A stretch of 10,370 nt of DNA. Origin: an uncultured Porphyromonadaceae bacterium (GTDB lineage Bacteria; Bacteroidota; Bacteroidia; Bacteroidales; Barnesiellaceae_A). The position numbers and the translations under genes were made by a program. The notes beneath the pieces are model-generated. The model saw only the letters and a program-made list of their open reading frames with translations. It had not been told where the DNA came from and did no database searches. Location: the NCBI GenBank assembly GCA_900542255.1, contig UQMR01000074.1:1-10370 (forward strand). Direction: 5' to 3'. This document shows, piece after piece, positions 1-5,830 of the stretch; positions within the stretch are counted from its first letter, which is position 1; each line of letters opens with the position of its first letter.

Positions 1-123
1 ATCGAAGAAATCAACGAAATGTACCTGAAAGGGTTGACGTTCCACTATGTCAATACCATCAAAGACGTATGGGATATCGCATTGACTTCGCAAAAAGTAC
101 CTCATGCCTTAAATATAGAGTAA
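1..123 (+). CDS. lon: Lon protease, C-terminal end (partial)
   Basis: This is the 3' end of an ATP-dependent serine protease that degrades misfolded and regulatory proteins in the cytoplasm. Only the last 40 codons are in the window, in frame from base 1 to the TAA at 121-123. The residues IEEINEMYLKGLTFHYV followed by a V/W-rich helix match the extreme C-terminus of Lon, where E. coli has a related 'LEEIP...IHPV...EVL.LAL' pattern. The catalytic Ser-Lys dyad and AAA+ domain lie upstream, outside the window. The next gene starts one base after the stop, which suggests co-transcription. The identification rests on a short tail but the match to the family ending is good. Confidence 0.85.
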   Translation: MEEINEMYLKGLTFHYVNTIKDVWDIALTSQKVPHALNIE

Positions 124-124
124 T

Positions 125-1099
125 ATGGAAACAACAGGTAGGAAAATACGTATTGTAGTTCTCGACGGTTATACGCTCAATCCCGGCGACCTTTCGTGGA
201 ATGCGCTCGAAAGTATGGGCGATTGTGTCATTTATGAGCGCACCTCTCCTTCGGAGGTGGTGGAGCGTTGCCGCGATGCCGAGGTGGTACTGACCAACAA
301 GGTCCCCGTTATGGCTGCCGAGATAGAACAATTGCCTCGCCTTGCATACATAGGCGTGTTGGCTACGGGTTACAATGTCGTTGATTTGCAGGCTGCCTCG
401 CGTCGGGGTATCGTAGTGACCAACATACCGGCTTATAGCACGGCCTCGGTGGTGCAGATGGTATTTGCCCATCTGCTCAATGCAACCAATGCCGTACAAC
501 GTCATAGCGATAGTGTTCGCCGGGGCGACTGGACGCATTGTGCCGATTTCAGTTACACCCTCTCGCAGCAAACCGAATTGGAGGGTAAAACCTTGGGTGT
601 TGTAGGGTTGGGACACATAGGCAGCCGTGTGGCAGCCGTAGCTCATGCCATGGGTATGAAGGTGGTGGCAACCACCTCGAAGAGTCGCGAGGAGTTGCCG
701 GCATACATTACGCCGCTTGCGTGGGATGACTTCTTGGCGGCAAGCGATGTGTTGTCGCTGCATTGCCCTCTTACCGACCGTACGCGTCATCTGATAGATG
801 CGGCGGCAATAGGCAAAATGAAGCCCGGTGCTATCCTTATCAATACCGGCCGCGGGCCGTTGCTCGACGAGCAGGCCGTAGCCGATGCGCTTGAAGAGGG
901 CAAGCTGGGTGCCGCGTGTGTAGATGTGTTATCTACGGAGCCACCGCGTGCCGATAATCCTCTCTTGACGGCACGGAATTGCTACATAACCCCGCATATT
1001 GCGTGGGCTACCTACGAGGCTCGTGTACGCCTTATGCAGATAGCCATAGCCAATATAGAGGCATATCTTGCAGGCGCTCCTGTCAATCGCGTGTGCTGA
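125..1099 (+). CDS. D-2-hydroxyacid dehydrogenase (glycerate dehydrogenase / hydroxypyruvate reductase-like)
   Basis: A 324-residue NAD(P)-dependent oxidoreductase that should interconvert a D-2-hydroxy acid and its 2-keto acid in the cytoplasm. The Rossmann dinucleotide-binding motif GLGHIG is at residues 161-166. The three catalytic residues of the family are visible: Arg243 (in NTGRGP), Glu272 (in STEPP) and His291 (in TPHIAW). Substrate-loop motif GVLATGYN lies at 77-84. Length is normal for the family. The pattern is closest to the glycerate dehydrogenase/HprA subgroup, but substrate cannot be fixed from sequence (glyoxylate, hydroxypyruvate or another keto acid are all possible). The ATG is one base after the lon stop, so translation may be coupled. 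It is the last gene of this transcript, as a strong hairpin follows 20 bases after the stop. Confidence 0.9.
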   Translation: METTGRKIRIVVLDGYTLNPGDLSWNALESMGDCVIYERTSPSEVVERCRDAEVVLTNKVPVMAAEIEQLPRLAYIGVLATGYNVVDLQAASRRGIVVTNIPAYSTASVVQMVFAHLLNATNAVQRHSDSVRRGDWTHCADFSYTLSQQTELEGKTLGVVGLGHIGSRVAAVAHAMGMKVVATTSKSREELPAYITPLAWDDFLAASDVLSLHCPLTDRTRHLIDAAAIGKMKPGAILINTGRGPLLDEQAVADALEEGKLGAACVDVLSTEPPRADNPLLTARNCYITPHIAWATYEARVRLMQIAIANIEAYLAGAPVNRVC

Positions 1100-1119
1100 C
1101 CTGTTTCCCTCCCCGATAG

Positions 1120-1164
1120 CATAAGAAATGCCGCGGCAAGATTCTTGCCGCGGCATTTCTTATG
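1120..1164 (+). terminator. 21-bp perfect hairpin after the dehydrogenase gene
   Basis: Bases 1120-1140 and 1144-1164 are perfect inverted repeats (arm begins CATAAGAAATGCC) around the 3-nt loop ATT. It starts 20 bases after the dehydrogenase stop codon. There is no long T run after the stem on either strand, although the outer part of the stem is A/T-rich. Most likely this is the 3' end of the lon-dehydrogenase transcript. Confidence 0.75.
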
Positions 1165-1241
1165 AGTGTGTCGTGGGGAATATATCCGTTCTCTTTTTGC
1201 CTGCCAGCTTCATCTCCTTCTCTTGGGTATGGTGTTGATAA

Positions 1242-1273
1242 AAAAGGAGGCTGCCCTTGGGCAGCCTCCTTTT
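1242..1273 (-). terminator. Intrinsic terminator of nhaD, probably bidirectional
   Basis: A 15-base arm (AAAAGGAGGCTGCCC) at 1242-1256 is exactly complementary to 1259-1273. The tight centre implies a CTTG tetraloop. Read on the minus strand, the stem is followed by a T run (complement of the A run at 1240-1245), which is classic for Rho-independent termination. It lies 45 bases past the nhaD stop. On the + strand the stem ends in TTTT, so it may also stop readthrough from the left. Confidence 0.85.
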
Positions 1274-1317
1274 CGTTAGCGATTAATTAAGTTATGATTA
1301 AAAGTAGAATTTCTTTA

Positions 1318-2736
1318 TCAGAACCCGTGGAAGGTGTGGATGGGCGGGAACAAGATTACCTCGGCAATGAGTACGGCAGCTCCGGCGAGATAGCCCACGA
1401 GAGCCAGCCACGAGATGTGTTTCATATACCAGCCGAAGTTCATTTTTTCAAGTCCCATGACTACTACGCCTGCGGCCGAGCCTATGATGAGCATGCTGCC
1501 GCCTACACCGGCGCAGTAAGAGAGCAACAGCCAGAAGCTGCCGTCCTGTACGAAGCTCAGGCGGTATATCTCGCCGGCAGCCAGCAAGTCGGGAACTTGG
1601 TCAAACGGTACAATCTCGTACATACCCATCGCAGCAGCTACAAGGGGTACATTATCTATGATAGATGATATACAGCCCAGCAGTACGTTGATGATGTATA
1701 TGTTGTGTACCTTCTCGTCTAACCAGTCGGCCATGCTGCCTAAGATGCCCGATGCCTGTAATACGGCTACTGCCATGAGAATACCCAGAAAGAAGAGTAT
1801 CGTAGGCATGTCTATCCGTTGCAGGATACGGGAAAGGCGGTTTTGGGGTTCGTTGCCTGTCAAGGATTTCTTGTTGTACATCAGCTCGGTATATATCCAG
1901 ATGATGCCCAGTACGAAGAGCATTCCTACAAACGGCGGCAGGTGGGTCAATGTCTTGAAGATGGGGACGAATATAAGTCCGCCCACGCCCAGATAGAACA
2001 GTGTGCTGCGTTCTTTGGCGCTTATTATGCCGGCCTTGTCGTTTTGGCCTTTTGTTGCGAGTGCAGGGAGTTGTCCGCGCAATTTAGAGCTGATAAACAG
2101 CAGGGGTATCAAGAGGGCAACCAAGCTGGGTAGCAATACGTAGCTGATAAGCGCTCCGGTGGAGACATTGTTGTTGACCCACAGCATGATGGTCGTGATA
2201 TCGCCGATAGGAGACCATGCACCTCCTGCATTGGCGGCGATGATAATCATGCTGGCATAGAGCCACCGTTCGTGCTGGTCGTTGACTAATTTGCGCAGCA
2301 ACATCACCATGACAATAGCCGTTGTGAGGTTGTCGAGTACCGATGACATAAAGAATGTGATAAACGACAAAATCCACACCAAACGCAGTTTGTCGCGTGT
2401 CGTGATGCGTTGTGTTATGATGGTAAATCCTCCGTGTGTGTCTATGAGTTCTACGATGGTCATAGCACCGATAAGGAAGAATAAGGTTGATGATATGTCG
2501 CCCAAGTGTCCTATGATTTCTACATGATTGACGTAGTCGGCCAAATGCAGAACATCGTATCCATGTTGTGCGGCTTTTTCAACAACATACGGGATTGAGT
2601 CGGCTCCTAAGATGAATAGCACCCACATGAGCATGCCTAACAGCAAGGCTGTCGCCGACTTGTCGATTTTGATAGAGTGTTCCATAGCTATGCAGAAATA
2701 GCCTACTATGAACACTGCAACGAGAGCTACAAGCAT
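1318..2736 (-). CDS. nhaD: NhaD-type Na+/H+ antiporter
   Basis: A 472-residue inner-membrane secondary transporter of the ion-transporter superfamily, expected to expel Na+ (or Li+) in exchange for H+ and support pH and salt homeostasis. Many long hydrophobic segments are visible, and the N-terminus itself is a membrane helix. The fold is an inverted repeat, and the two halves can be seen: SSVLDN at 131-136 and SSIIDN at 357-362, each in the discontinuous-helix region, and the paired Gly-rich segments GGAWSPIGD (171-179) and GVGGSMLIIGSAAG (410-423). The two Asp residues in SSxxDN are likely ion-site residues. The family is well matched in length. It starts with ATG at 2734-2736 behind a Bacteroides-like promoter and stands alone in its transcript. 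An arsenite or dicarboxylate permease is a remote alternative from the same superfamily. Confidence 0.9.
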   Translation of the reverse strand: MLVALVAVFIVGYFCIAMEHSIKIDKSATALLLGMLMWVLFILGADSIPYVVEKAAQHGYDVLHLADYVNHVEIIGHLGDISSTLFFLIGAMTIVELIDTHGGFTIITQRITTRDKLRLVWILSFITFFMSSVLDNLTTAIVMVMLLRKLVNDQHERWLYASMIIIAANAGGAWSPIGDITTIMLWVNNNVSTGALISYVLLPSLVALLIPLLFISSKLRGQLPALATKGQNDKAGIISAKERSTLFYLGVGGLIFVPIFKTLTHLPPFVGMLFVLGIIWIYTELMYNKKSLTGNEPQNRLSRILQRIDMPTILFFLGILMAVAVLQASGILGSMADWLDEKVHNIYIINVLLGCISSIIDNVPLVAAAMGMYEIVPFDQVPDLLAAGEIYRLSFVQDGSFWLLLSYCAGVGGSMLIIGSAAGVVVMGLEKMNFGWYMKHISWLALVGYLAGAAVLIAEVILFPPIHTFHGF

Positions 2737-2770
2737 ATTGATATTAGATTTAGATGGTTTTTAATTTGTG

Positions 2771-2778
2771 CAAAAGTA
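2771..2778 (-). promoter_or_regulatory. Putative nhaD promoter, -7 element
   Basis: The minus strand reads TACTTTTG, a full match to the Bacteroides -7 consensus TAnnTTTG, about 35 bases before the nhaD ATG. I see no TTG at the usual -33 distance, so only half of the promoter signature is present. Confidence 0.5.
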
Positions 2779-2899
2779 ATATAATATCTCGGAATGAGTT
2801 TGTCGAGTGAAAAAATATGCCTATTCGGTGAAAATACTATACTATCGGTCGAATGTGCATTCGGGGCACGGGGTTTGGGCCGCCGGTAACATCAGCAGC

Positions 2900-3226
2900 T
2901 TAATGCGATACCATTTTCAGCCCGATGATGGAGGCTATCAGTGTAGTGATGAAAAAGAGCCGTGCAAATGTGGCCGGTTCGTGAAAAAATACGATGCCCA
3001 ATAAGACGGTCCCTACGGCTCCGATGCCTGTCCATATGGGGTATGCCGTGCCTATGGGAAGTGTCTGTACGGCTTTGGCGAGGAGTACCATGCTGAGTAT
3101 CAGGCATACGATAAAACCGGCACACCATAAATAATATTCACTGCCTGTGGTGGCTTTCATCTTTCCCAGGCAGAAGGCAAAGCCCGACTCGAAGAGTCCT
3201 GCAACGATTAAAATAATCCAATTCAT
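2900..3226 (-). CDS. Small multidrug resistance (SMR) transporter, SugE/Gdx-like
   Basis: A 108-residue protein with four membrane helices, working as an antiparallel dimer in the inner membrane and exchanging a cationic substrate for protons. The essential proton/substrate carboxylate is Glu13 in the first helix (AGLFES). Ser45, Tyr62 and Trp65 line up with substrate-site residues of the SugE/Gdx guanidinium exporters, and the stretch LPIGTAYPIWTGIGAVG is typical of that subgroup. The usual Trp at position 16 is Phe here. Guanidinium export is the family-based guess; quaternary ammonium export is the alternative. I chose ATG 3224-3226 because it gives the family length and the conserved MxWIIL start. 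The open frame continues upstream but crosses the promoter and leader, so that extension is not coding. Its upstream neighbours are two AraC regulators. Confidence 0.88.
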   Translation of the reverse strand: MNWIILIVAGLFESGFAFCLGKMKATTGSEYYLWCAGFIVCLILSMVLLAKAVQTLPIGTAYPIWTGIGAVGTVLLGIVFFHEPATFARLFFITTLIASIIGLKMVSH

Positions 3227-3320
3227 CGAATATCTTTTTATCCTTCCTGCTTGTGTGTGGTCGCAGGGGAGGAGGTTACCAACATGAAGTGTCGCTGTTG
3301 TGGCGACACCCCTTCGACAA
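3227..3320 (-). promoter_or_regulatory. Structured 5' leader of the SMR transporter gene
   Basis: If transcription starts about 6 bases after the -7 box, the transporter has a leader of roughly 94 nt. It contains a perfect 7-bp hairpin (GTGTCGC at 3309-3303 pairing with GCGACAC at 3295-3289, minus-strand reading) with a 7-nt loop CACAACA. The loop bases CAACA (3300-3296) are complementary to TGTTG just 3' of the stem (3284-3280), so an H-type pseudoknot is possible. Farther on, CCTGC and GCAGG can form a second small hairpin. I cannot match this to a known guanidine riboswitch class; ACGR loops of the mini-ykkC type are absent. Confidence 0.35.
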
Positions 3321-3325
3321 AGGCG

Positions 3326-3333
3326 CAAATTTA
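3326..3333 (-). promoter_or_regulatory. Putative SMR transporter promoter, -7 element
   Basis: The minus strand reads TAAATTTG, a full match to TAnnTTTG, about 100 bases before the transporter ATG. No clear -33 TTG is present. The overlapping 8-mer ATTTACGG (+ strand, 3329-3336) also occurs upstream of the AraC promoter, so a regulator could bind over this box. Confidence 0.5.
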
Positions 3334-3456
3334 CGGATTTTTTCTGTGGGCTCTTTTCCTGAATGATGAAAAATGTATGAGAGGCGTGCGTCGCGCGGTG
3401 TGTCATTCTGCCTTGGCCGGAAAAAATTGCTGTTATGCCTATGGGCTTGTGCTGCA

Positions 3457-4347
3457 TTAGTTTTGCAATCGGTATGCGAGGGGAGCATAACCGGTGAGCT
3501 TCTTAAAAAGATGGCAGAAGTGTTGTGCCGACCCGAATCCCAGTCCGCAGGCTATGTCGTGGATGCTTTTATTGGTATGCAACAGTTGCCTGCGGGCAAT
3601 CTCTATGCGTTTTTTCTGTATGAATTCTGTGCTGCTGTTGCCTGTTTCGTAACGGAGCAGGGTCTCTAAATAGGCTTTCGACAGATTTAGGGTGCGGGCT
3701 ATTGTTTCTATGGAGGGCATCCCGTTGTGACACGTTTTTGCCGACAGGAAATAGTTTTCTATGATATTTTCTGTTTGGGATATGATGTTGCGGTTGGTTT
3801 CTTGGCGGGTGATGAATTGCCGCCTGTAAAATCGGCGGCAGTAGTTGAGAAGCAGTTCCAGCTTATTGACGAGTATGATGCGGCTGTACTCGTCGATGCC
3901 CCAGTGGAGTTCGGCGCGTATGTCGCAGAATGCGGCCAGAAGGATATGGTACTCGCGGGCAGAGAGATGCAGGGCTTCGTTGAACTTGAAATCGAAGAAC
4001 AGACACTCCTTCATCACTCCTTCCGTGGGCAGGCCATGCAGCAACAGGGGATGGAATATCAGCAGGTGGCCTTTGTTGGCCTGTAACATGCCGCTGCTCT
4101 CTATGGTGATGAGTTTCTCGGGCGATAGTGTGATGAGCGTGGCATCGCAGTAGTCGCACTTCTGCCAGCCATTGGTGTCGTGGCAGGAGGCATTGTCTCG
4201 CAATAAGATGGCGTAGAACTCCATTTGCAGCGCAGGCATGTAAGTGTCGCCACCCAGATCTATGATGCTGATGAGCGGGTGTTGCGTTTTCTCATGCAGC
4301 AGCTCGTTGCACTGCGATATGGTACCTATTTTTATCGCTTTCCCCAT
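3457..4347 (-). CDS. AraC-family transcriptional regulator (second of tandem pair)
   Basis: A 296-residue cytoplasmic DNA-binding protein. The C-terminal AraC domain has two helix-turn-helix units, at about 213-234 (SIETIARTLNLSKAYLETLL) and 261-283 (SIHDIACGLGFGSAQHFCHL), and the usual ending FKKLTGYAPLAYR. The N-terminal ~170 residues should be the ligand-sensing or dimerisation domain; no ligand can be inferred. It is a clear paralogue of the gene 12 nt upstream: both share HPL(I/V)S(I/V)IDL near residue 24, FHP near 100, NEALHLS near 123 and FITRQ near 178. Unlike that paralogue it is Cys-rich, with Cys55, Cys64 and Cys67 clustered. The short gap means it is very likely translated from the same mRNA. 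The SMR transporter lies 230 bases downstream and is the natural candidate target. Confidence 0.9.
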   Translation of the reverse strand: MGKAIKIGTISQCNELLHEKTQHPLISIIDLGGDTYMPALQMEFYAILLRDNASCHDTNGWQKCDYCDATLITLSPEKLITIESSGMLQANKGHLLIFHPLLLHGLPTEGVMKECLFFDFKFNEALHLSAREYHILLAAFCDIRAELHWGIDEYSRIILVNKLELLLNYCRRFYRRQFITRQETNRNIISQTENIIENYFLSAKTCHNGMPSIETIARTLNLSKAYLETLLRYETGNSSTEFIQKKRIEIARRQLLHTNKSIHDIACGLGFGSAQHFCHLFKKLTGYAPLAYRLQN

Positions 4348-4359
4348 TATTGCGCTATG

Positions 4360-5259
4360 TCATACAGGTAGTTTGCGGTATTCGCTTGGCGTGCATCCCA
4401 CTTTCTTTTTGAAAATGCGGGTGAAGTGTTGCGGGTATTGAAATCCCAGTTCGTAGGCTATTTGGTTGACCGTCATTTCTGAGCCCATTATTTTTTCTTT
4501 TGCCAAGTCTATTATTTTGTTTTGTATATATTCTTGCGGCGACTTTCCGGTCTCTTTCTTCACGAGGTCGCCGAAGTAATTGGGCGATAAGCATATTTTG
4601 TCGGCAAAATATTTTACCGAGGGTAATCCGTTCTGCATGGCCCGGTCGTCGGTAAAATAGGAGTCGAGCAGCTCTTCAAATTTTGTCAGGACATCCTTGT
4701 TGACGGTTTGCCGTGTAATGAATTGCCGTTCGTAGAAACGCATACAGTAGTCGAGCAGCAGCTCTATATTGCGCGATATGAGGCGTTTGCTGTGTTTGTC
4801 GATGGGGCGTTGCAATTCGAGGCCTATTTTCTCCAAGCAATCGGTGAAGATGTTTTTTTCTTCATCGGACAGGTGCAGGGCCTCGTTTGAATGATATGAG
4901 AAAAACGAGTACTGTTTGATCTCTTGTCCCAGTGAGGTGCCCCGTATCAGGTCGGGGTGGAATATAACGCCGTGTGCCATGGGCTTCACTCTCTCGTCGA
5001 CTTCTGTCGTGACAACCTGCCCCGGGGCAAAACTTGTCACGGTGCCTTCTTGGTAGTCGTAGATTTGCCGGCCGTAGCGTATGTCGCCGCATTTTACTTG
5101 TTTCAGGAATACGGCGTATATACCGTAGTTTAGCGTAAACCGTGTGGGGAATCGTGTGGCTTTGGATAGGTCTATGACGCTGACTAACGGATGCAGCGTT
5201 TCCAGTCCGAACAATTTGTTGTATGCGTCTACTGTGTCGAGTTTTATGACTTCTTCCAT
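4360..5259 (-). CDS. AraC-family transcriptional regulator (first of tandem pair)
   Basis: A 299-residue regulator with a C-terminal double helix-turn-helix at about residues 214-236 (SVKYFADKICLSPNYFGDLV) and 263-285 (TVNQIAYELGFQYPQHFTRI), followed by FKKKVGCTPSEYR. The N-terminal part is a presumed sensor domain homologous to that of its downstream paralogue. An in-frame TTG at 5284-5286 would add nine residues, but that codon sits inside the -7 promoter box (5284-5291). The ATG at 5257-5259 is therefore the likely start, and it gives MEEVIKLDT, which aligns with the paralogue's MGKAIKIGT. It is the promoter-proximal gene of the pair, and direct repeats upstream could be its own operator. 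Target genes are not known; the SMR transporter downstream is the obvious guess. Confidence 0.9.
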   Translation of the reverse strand: MEEVIKLDTVDAYNKLFGLETLHPLVSVIDLSKATRFPTRFTLNYGIYAVFLKQVKCGDIRYGRQIYDYQEGTVTSFAPGQVVTTEVDERVKPMAHGVIFHPDLIRGTSLGQEIKQYSFFSYHSNEALHLSDEEKNIFTDCLEKIGLELQRPIDKHSKRLISRNIELLLDYCMRFYERQFITRQTVNKDVLTKFEELLDSYFTDDRAMQNGLPSVKYFADKICLSPNYFGDLVKKETGKSPQEYIQNKIIDLAKEKIMGSEMTVNQIAYELGFQYPQHFTRIFKKKVGCTPSEYRKLPV

Positions 5260-5283
5260 AGGGCGGCTTGTTGTTGTTTGCAG

Positions 5284-5291
5284 CAAAGGTA
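5284..5291 (-). promoter_or_regulatory. Putative promoter of the AraC pair, -7 element
   Basis: The minus strand reads TACCTTTG, matching TAnnTTTG, 24 bases before the chosen ATG at 5259. The -33 element is not evident, which fits a promoter that depends on an activator. This box decides the start codon of the gene, as the upstream TTG start would lie within it. Confidence 0.55.
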
Positions 5292-5328
5292 ACTATTATC
5301 GCAATATCTGAAAGGGCTGCCTTGTCGA

Positions 5329-5359
5329 AACCGTAAATCGGTTACAAAACTCCGTAATT
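5329..5359. promoter_or_regulatory. Candidate AraC-type operator: direct repeats 21 bp apart
   Basis: On the + strand CCGTAAAT (5331-5338) and CCGTAATT (5352-5359) are near-identical and start 21 bp apart, two helical turns, a spacing common for AraC-family half-sites. They sit roughly 50-80 bases upstream of the predicted start of the AraC pair. The first copy is embedded in an inverted repeat, AACCG (5329-5333) and CGGTT (5339-5343). Binding is inferred, not shown. Confidence 0.35.
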
Positions 5360-5406
5360 CATATACATGAGTGGTTCTGGGTGTCGGATTTTTGGGAGGA
5401 TATAAG

Positions 5407-5448
5407 AAAGAGAAAGCCTCGAAGTTTTAGCTTCGAGGCTTTCTCTTT
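5407..5448 (-). terminator. Terminator of tRNA-Asp
   Basis: An 18-bp perfect stem (5407-5424 with 5431-5448) has a 6-nt loop. It begins two bases after the tRNA 3' end on the minus strand. The 3' arm and following bases are pyrimidine-rich (GGCTTTCTCTTTCTT in the minus-strand reading), giving a U-rich end. It also insulates the AraC pair from tRNA transcription. Confidence 0.8.
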
Positions 5449-5450
5449 TG

Positions 5451-5524
5451 CGGTGCGTACGGGACTCGAACCCGTGACCCCATGCGTGACAGGCATGTAT
5501 TCTAACCAGCTGAACTAACGCACC
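5451..5524 (-). tRNA. tRNA-Asp (anticodon GUC)
   Basis: The minus strand folds as a standard tRNA of 74 nt including the discriminator G. The acceptor arms are GGTGCGT (5524-5518) and ACGCACC (5458-5452). The D arm is GTTC...GAAT, the anticodon arm CATGC-CTGTCAC-GCATG, and the T arm ACGGG-TTCGAGT-CCCGT. Anticodon GTC lies at 5490-5488, reading Asp codons GAC/GAU. The 3' CCA is not encoded and must be added by the CCA-adding enzyme. It has its own promoter and terminator, so it is a monocistronic tRNA gene. Confidence 0.97.
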
Positions 5525-5543
5525 AGTCTTTTGTTTTGCGGTG

Positions 5544-5574
5544 CAAAGATATGACGAATATATGTACTATGCAA
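5544..5574 (-). promoter_or_regulatory. tRNA-Asp promoter (Bacteroides-type)
   Basis: The minus strand has TTG at 5574-5572, a 20-bp spacer, and TATCTTTG at 5551-5544. This is the best complete match in the window to the Bacteroides -33/-7 consensus (TTTG, about 19-20 bp, TAnnTTTG). The tRNA starts 19 bases after the -7 box. Confidence 0.75.
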
Positions 5575-5738
5575 GTTTTTTGCCTGTTTTTTTGTGCAAA
5601 GTTGCTTCTTTTTTTGTCGCTGTGGTGTGTCGTTTTGTTGTTTTTGTGTCTTATGTATTGATAGTTTGCTTGTTATGAATCTGTGCGCGTTGGACCGTAA
5701 GTGCCTGTTTTTTGTGTCATATTCGTCCCGATATATTG
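5575..5738. other. Gene-free spacer between tRNA promoter and rho 3' hairpin
   Basis: The interval from the tRNA to the rho stop is 306 bases without a convincing gene. Apart from the tRNA promoter and the rho 3' hairpin, this central part is T/G-rich on the + strand, so a transcript running past rho would be A/C-rich with C about twice as frequent as G over 5581-5700. That is mildly rut-like. A second GTGCAAAG copy at 5595-5602 echoes the one in the tRNA promoter but lacks the TA of a -7 box. I see no other structure. Confidence 0.4.
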
Positions 5739-5775
5739 CGCGGGGCAGCAACGGATATTTCGTTGCTGCCCCGCG
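5739..5775 (-). terminator. Strong hairpin downstream of rho
   Basis: Bases 5739-5753 and 5761-5775 form a perfect 15-bp GC-rich stem (arm CGCGGGGCAGCAACG) with a 7-nt loop, 55 bases past the rho stop. There is no T run on the minus-strand exit side, so it may act as a 3'-end stabiliser or a terminator without a U tract. Confidence 0.65.
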
Positions 5776-5830
5776 GCGGTTGATGTTGAAGTGGCGCGTG
5801 TCGCGCTTTTCGTGTATCTCTTGGGAGAGA

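Noticed and set aside
59..790. 243-codon minus-strand open frame opposite the dehydrogenase
   Set aside because: It is the shadow of a well-supported + strand enzyme with intact motifs. The His/Arg/Tyr-rich translation shows no domain.
2850..2863. Short palindrome CGAATG-TG-CATTCG after the SMR stop as a terminator
   Set aside because: Only five or six base pairs can form and no T run follows on the minus strand, so it is too weak to call.
3227..3457. N-terminal extension of the SMR protein by 77 residues in the same open frame
   Set aside because: It crosses the likely promoter and the structured leader, has no membrane or SMR character, and would make the protein far longer than the family.
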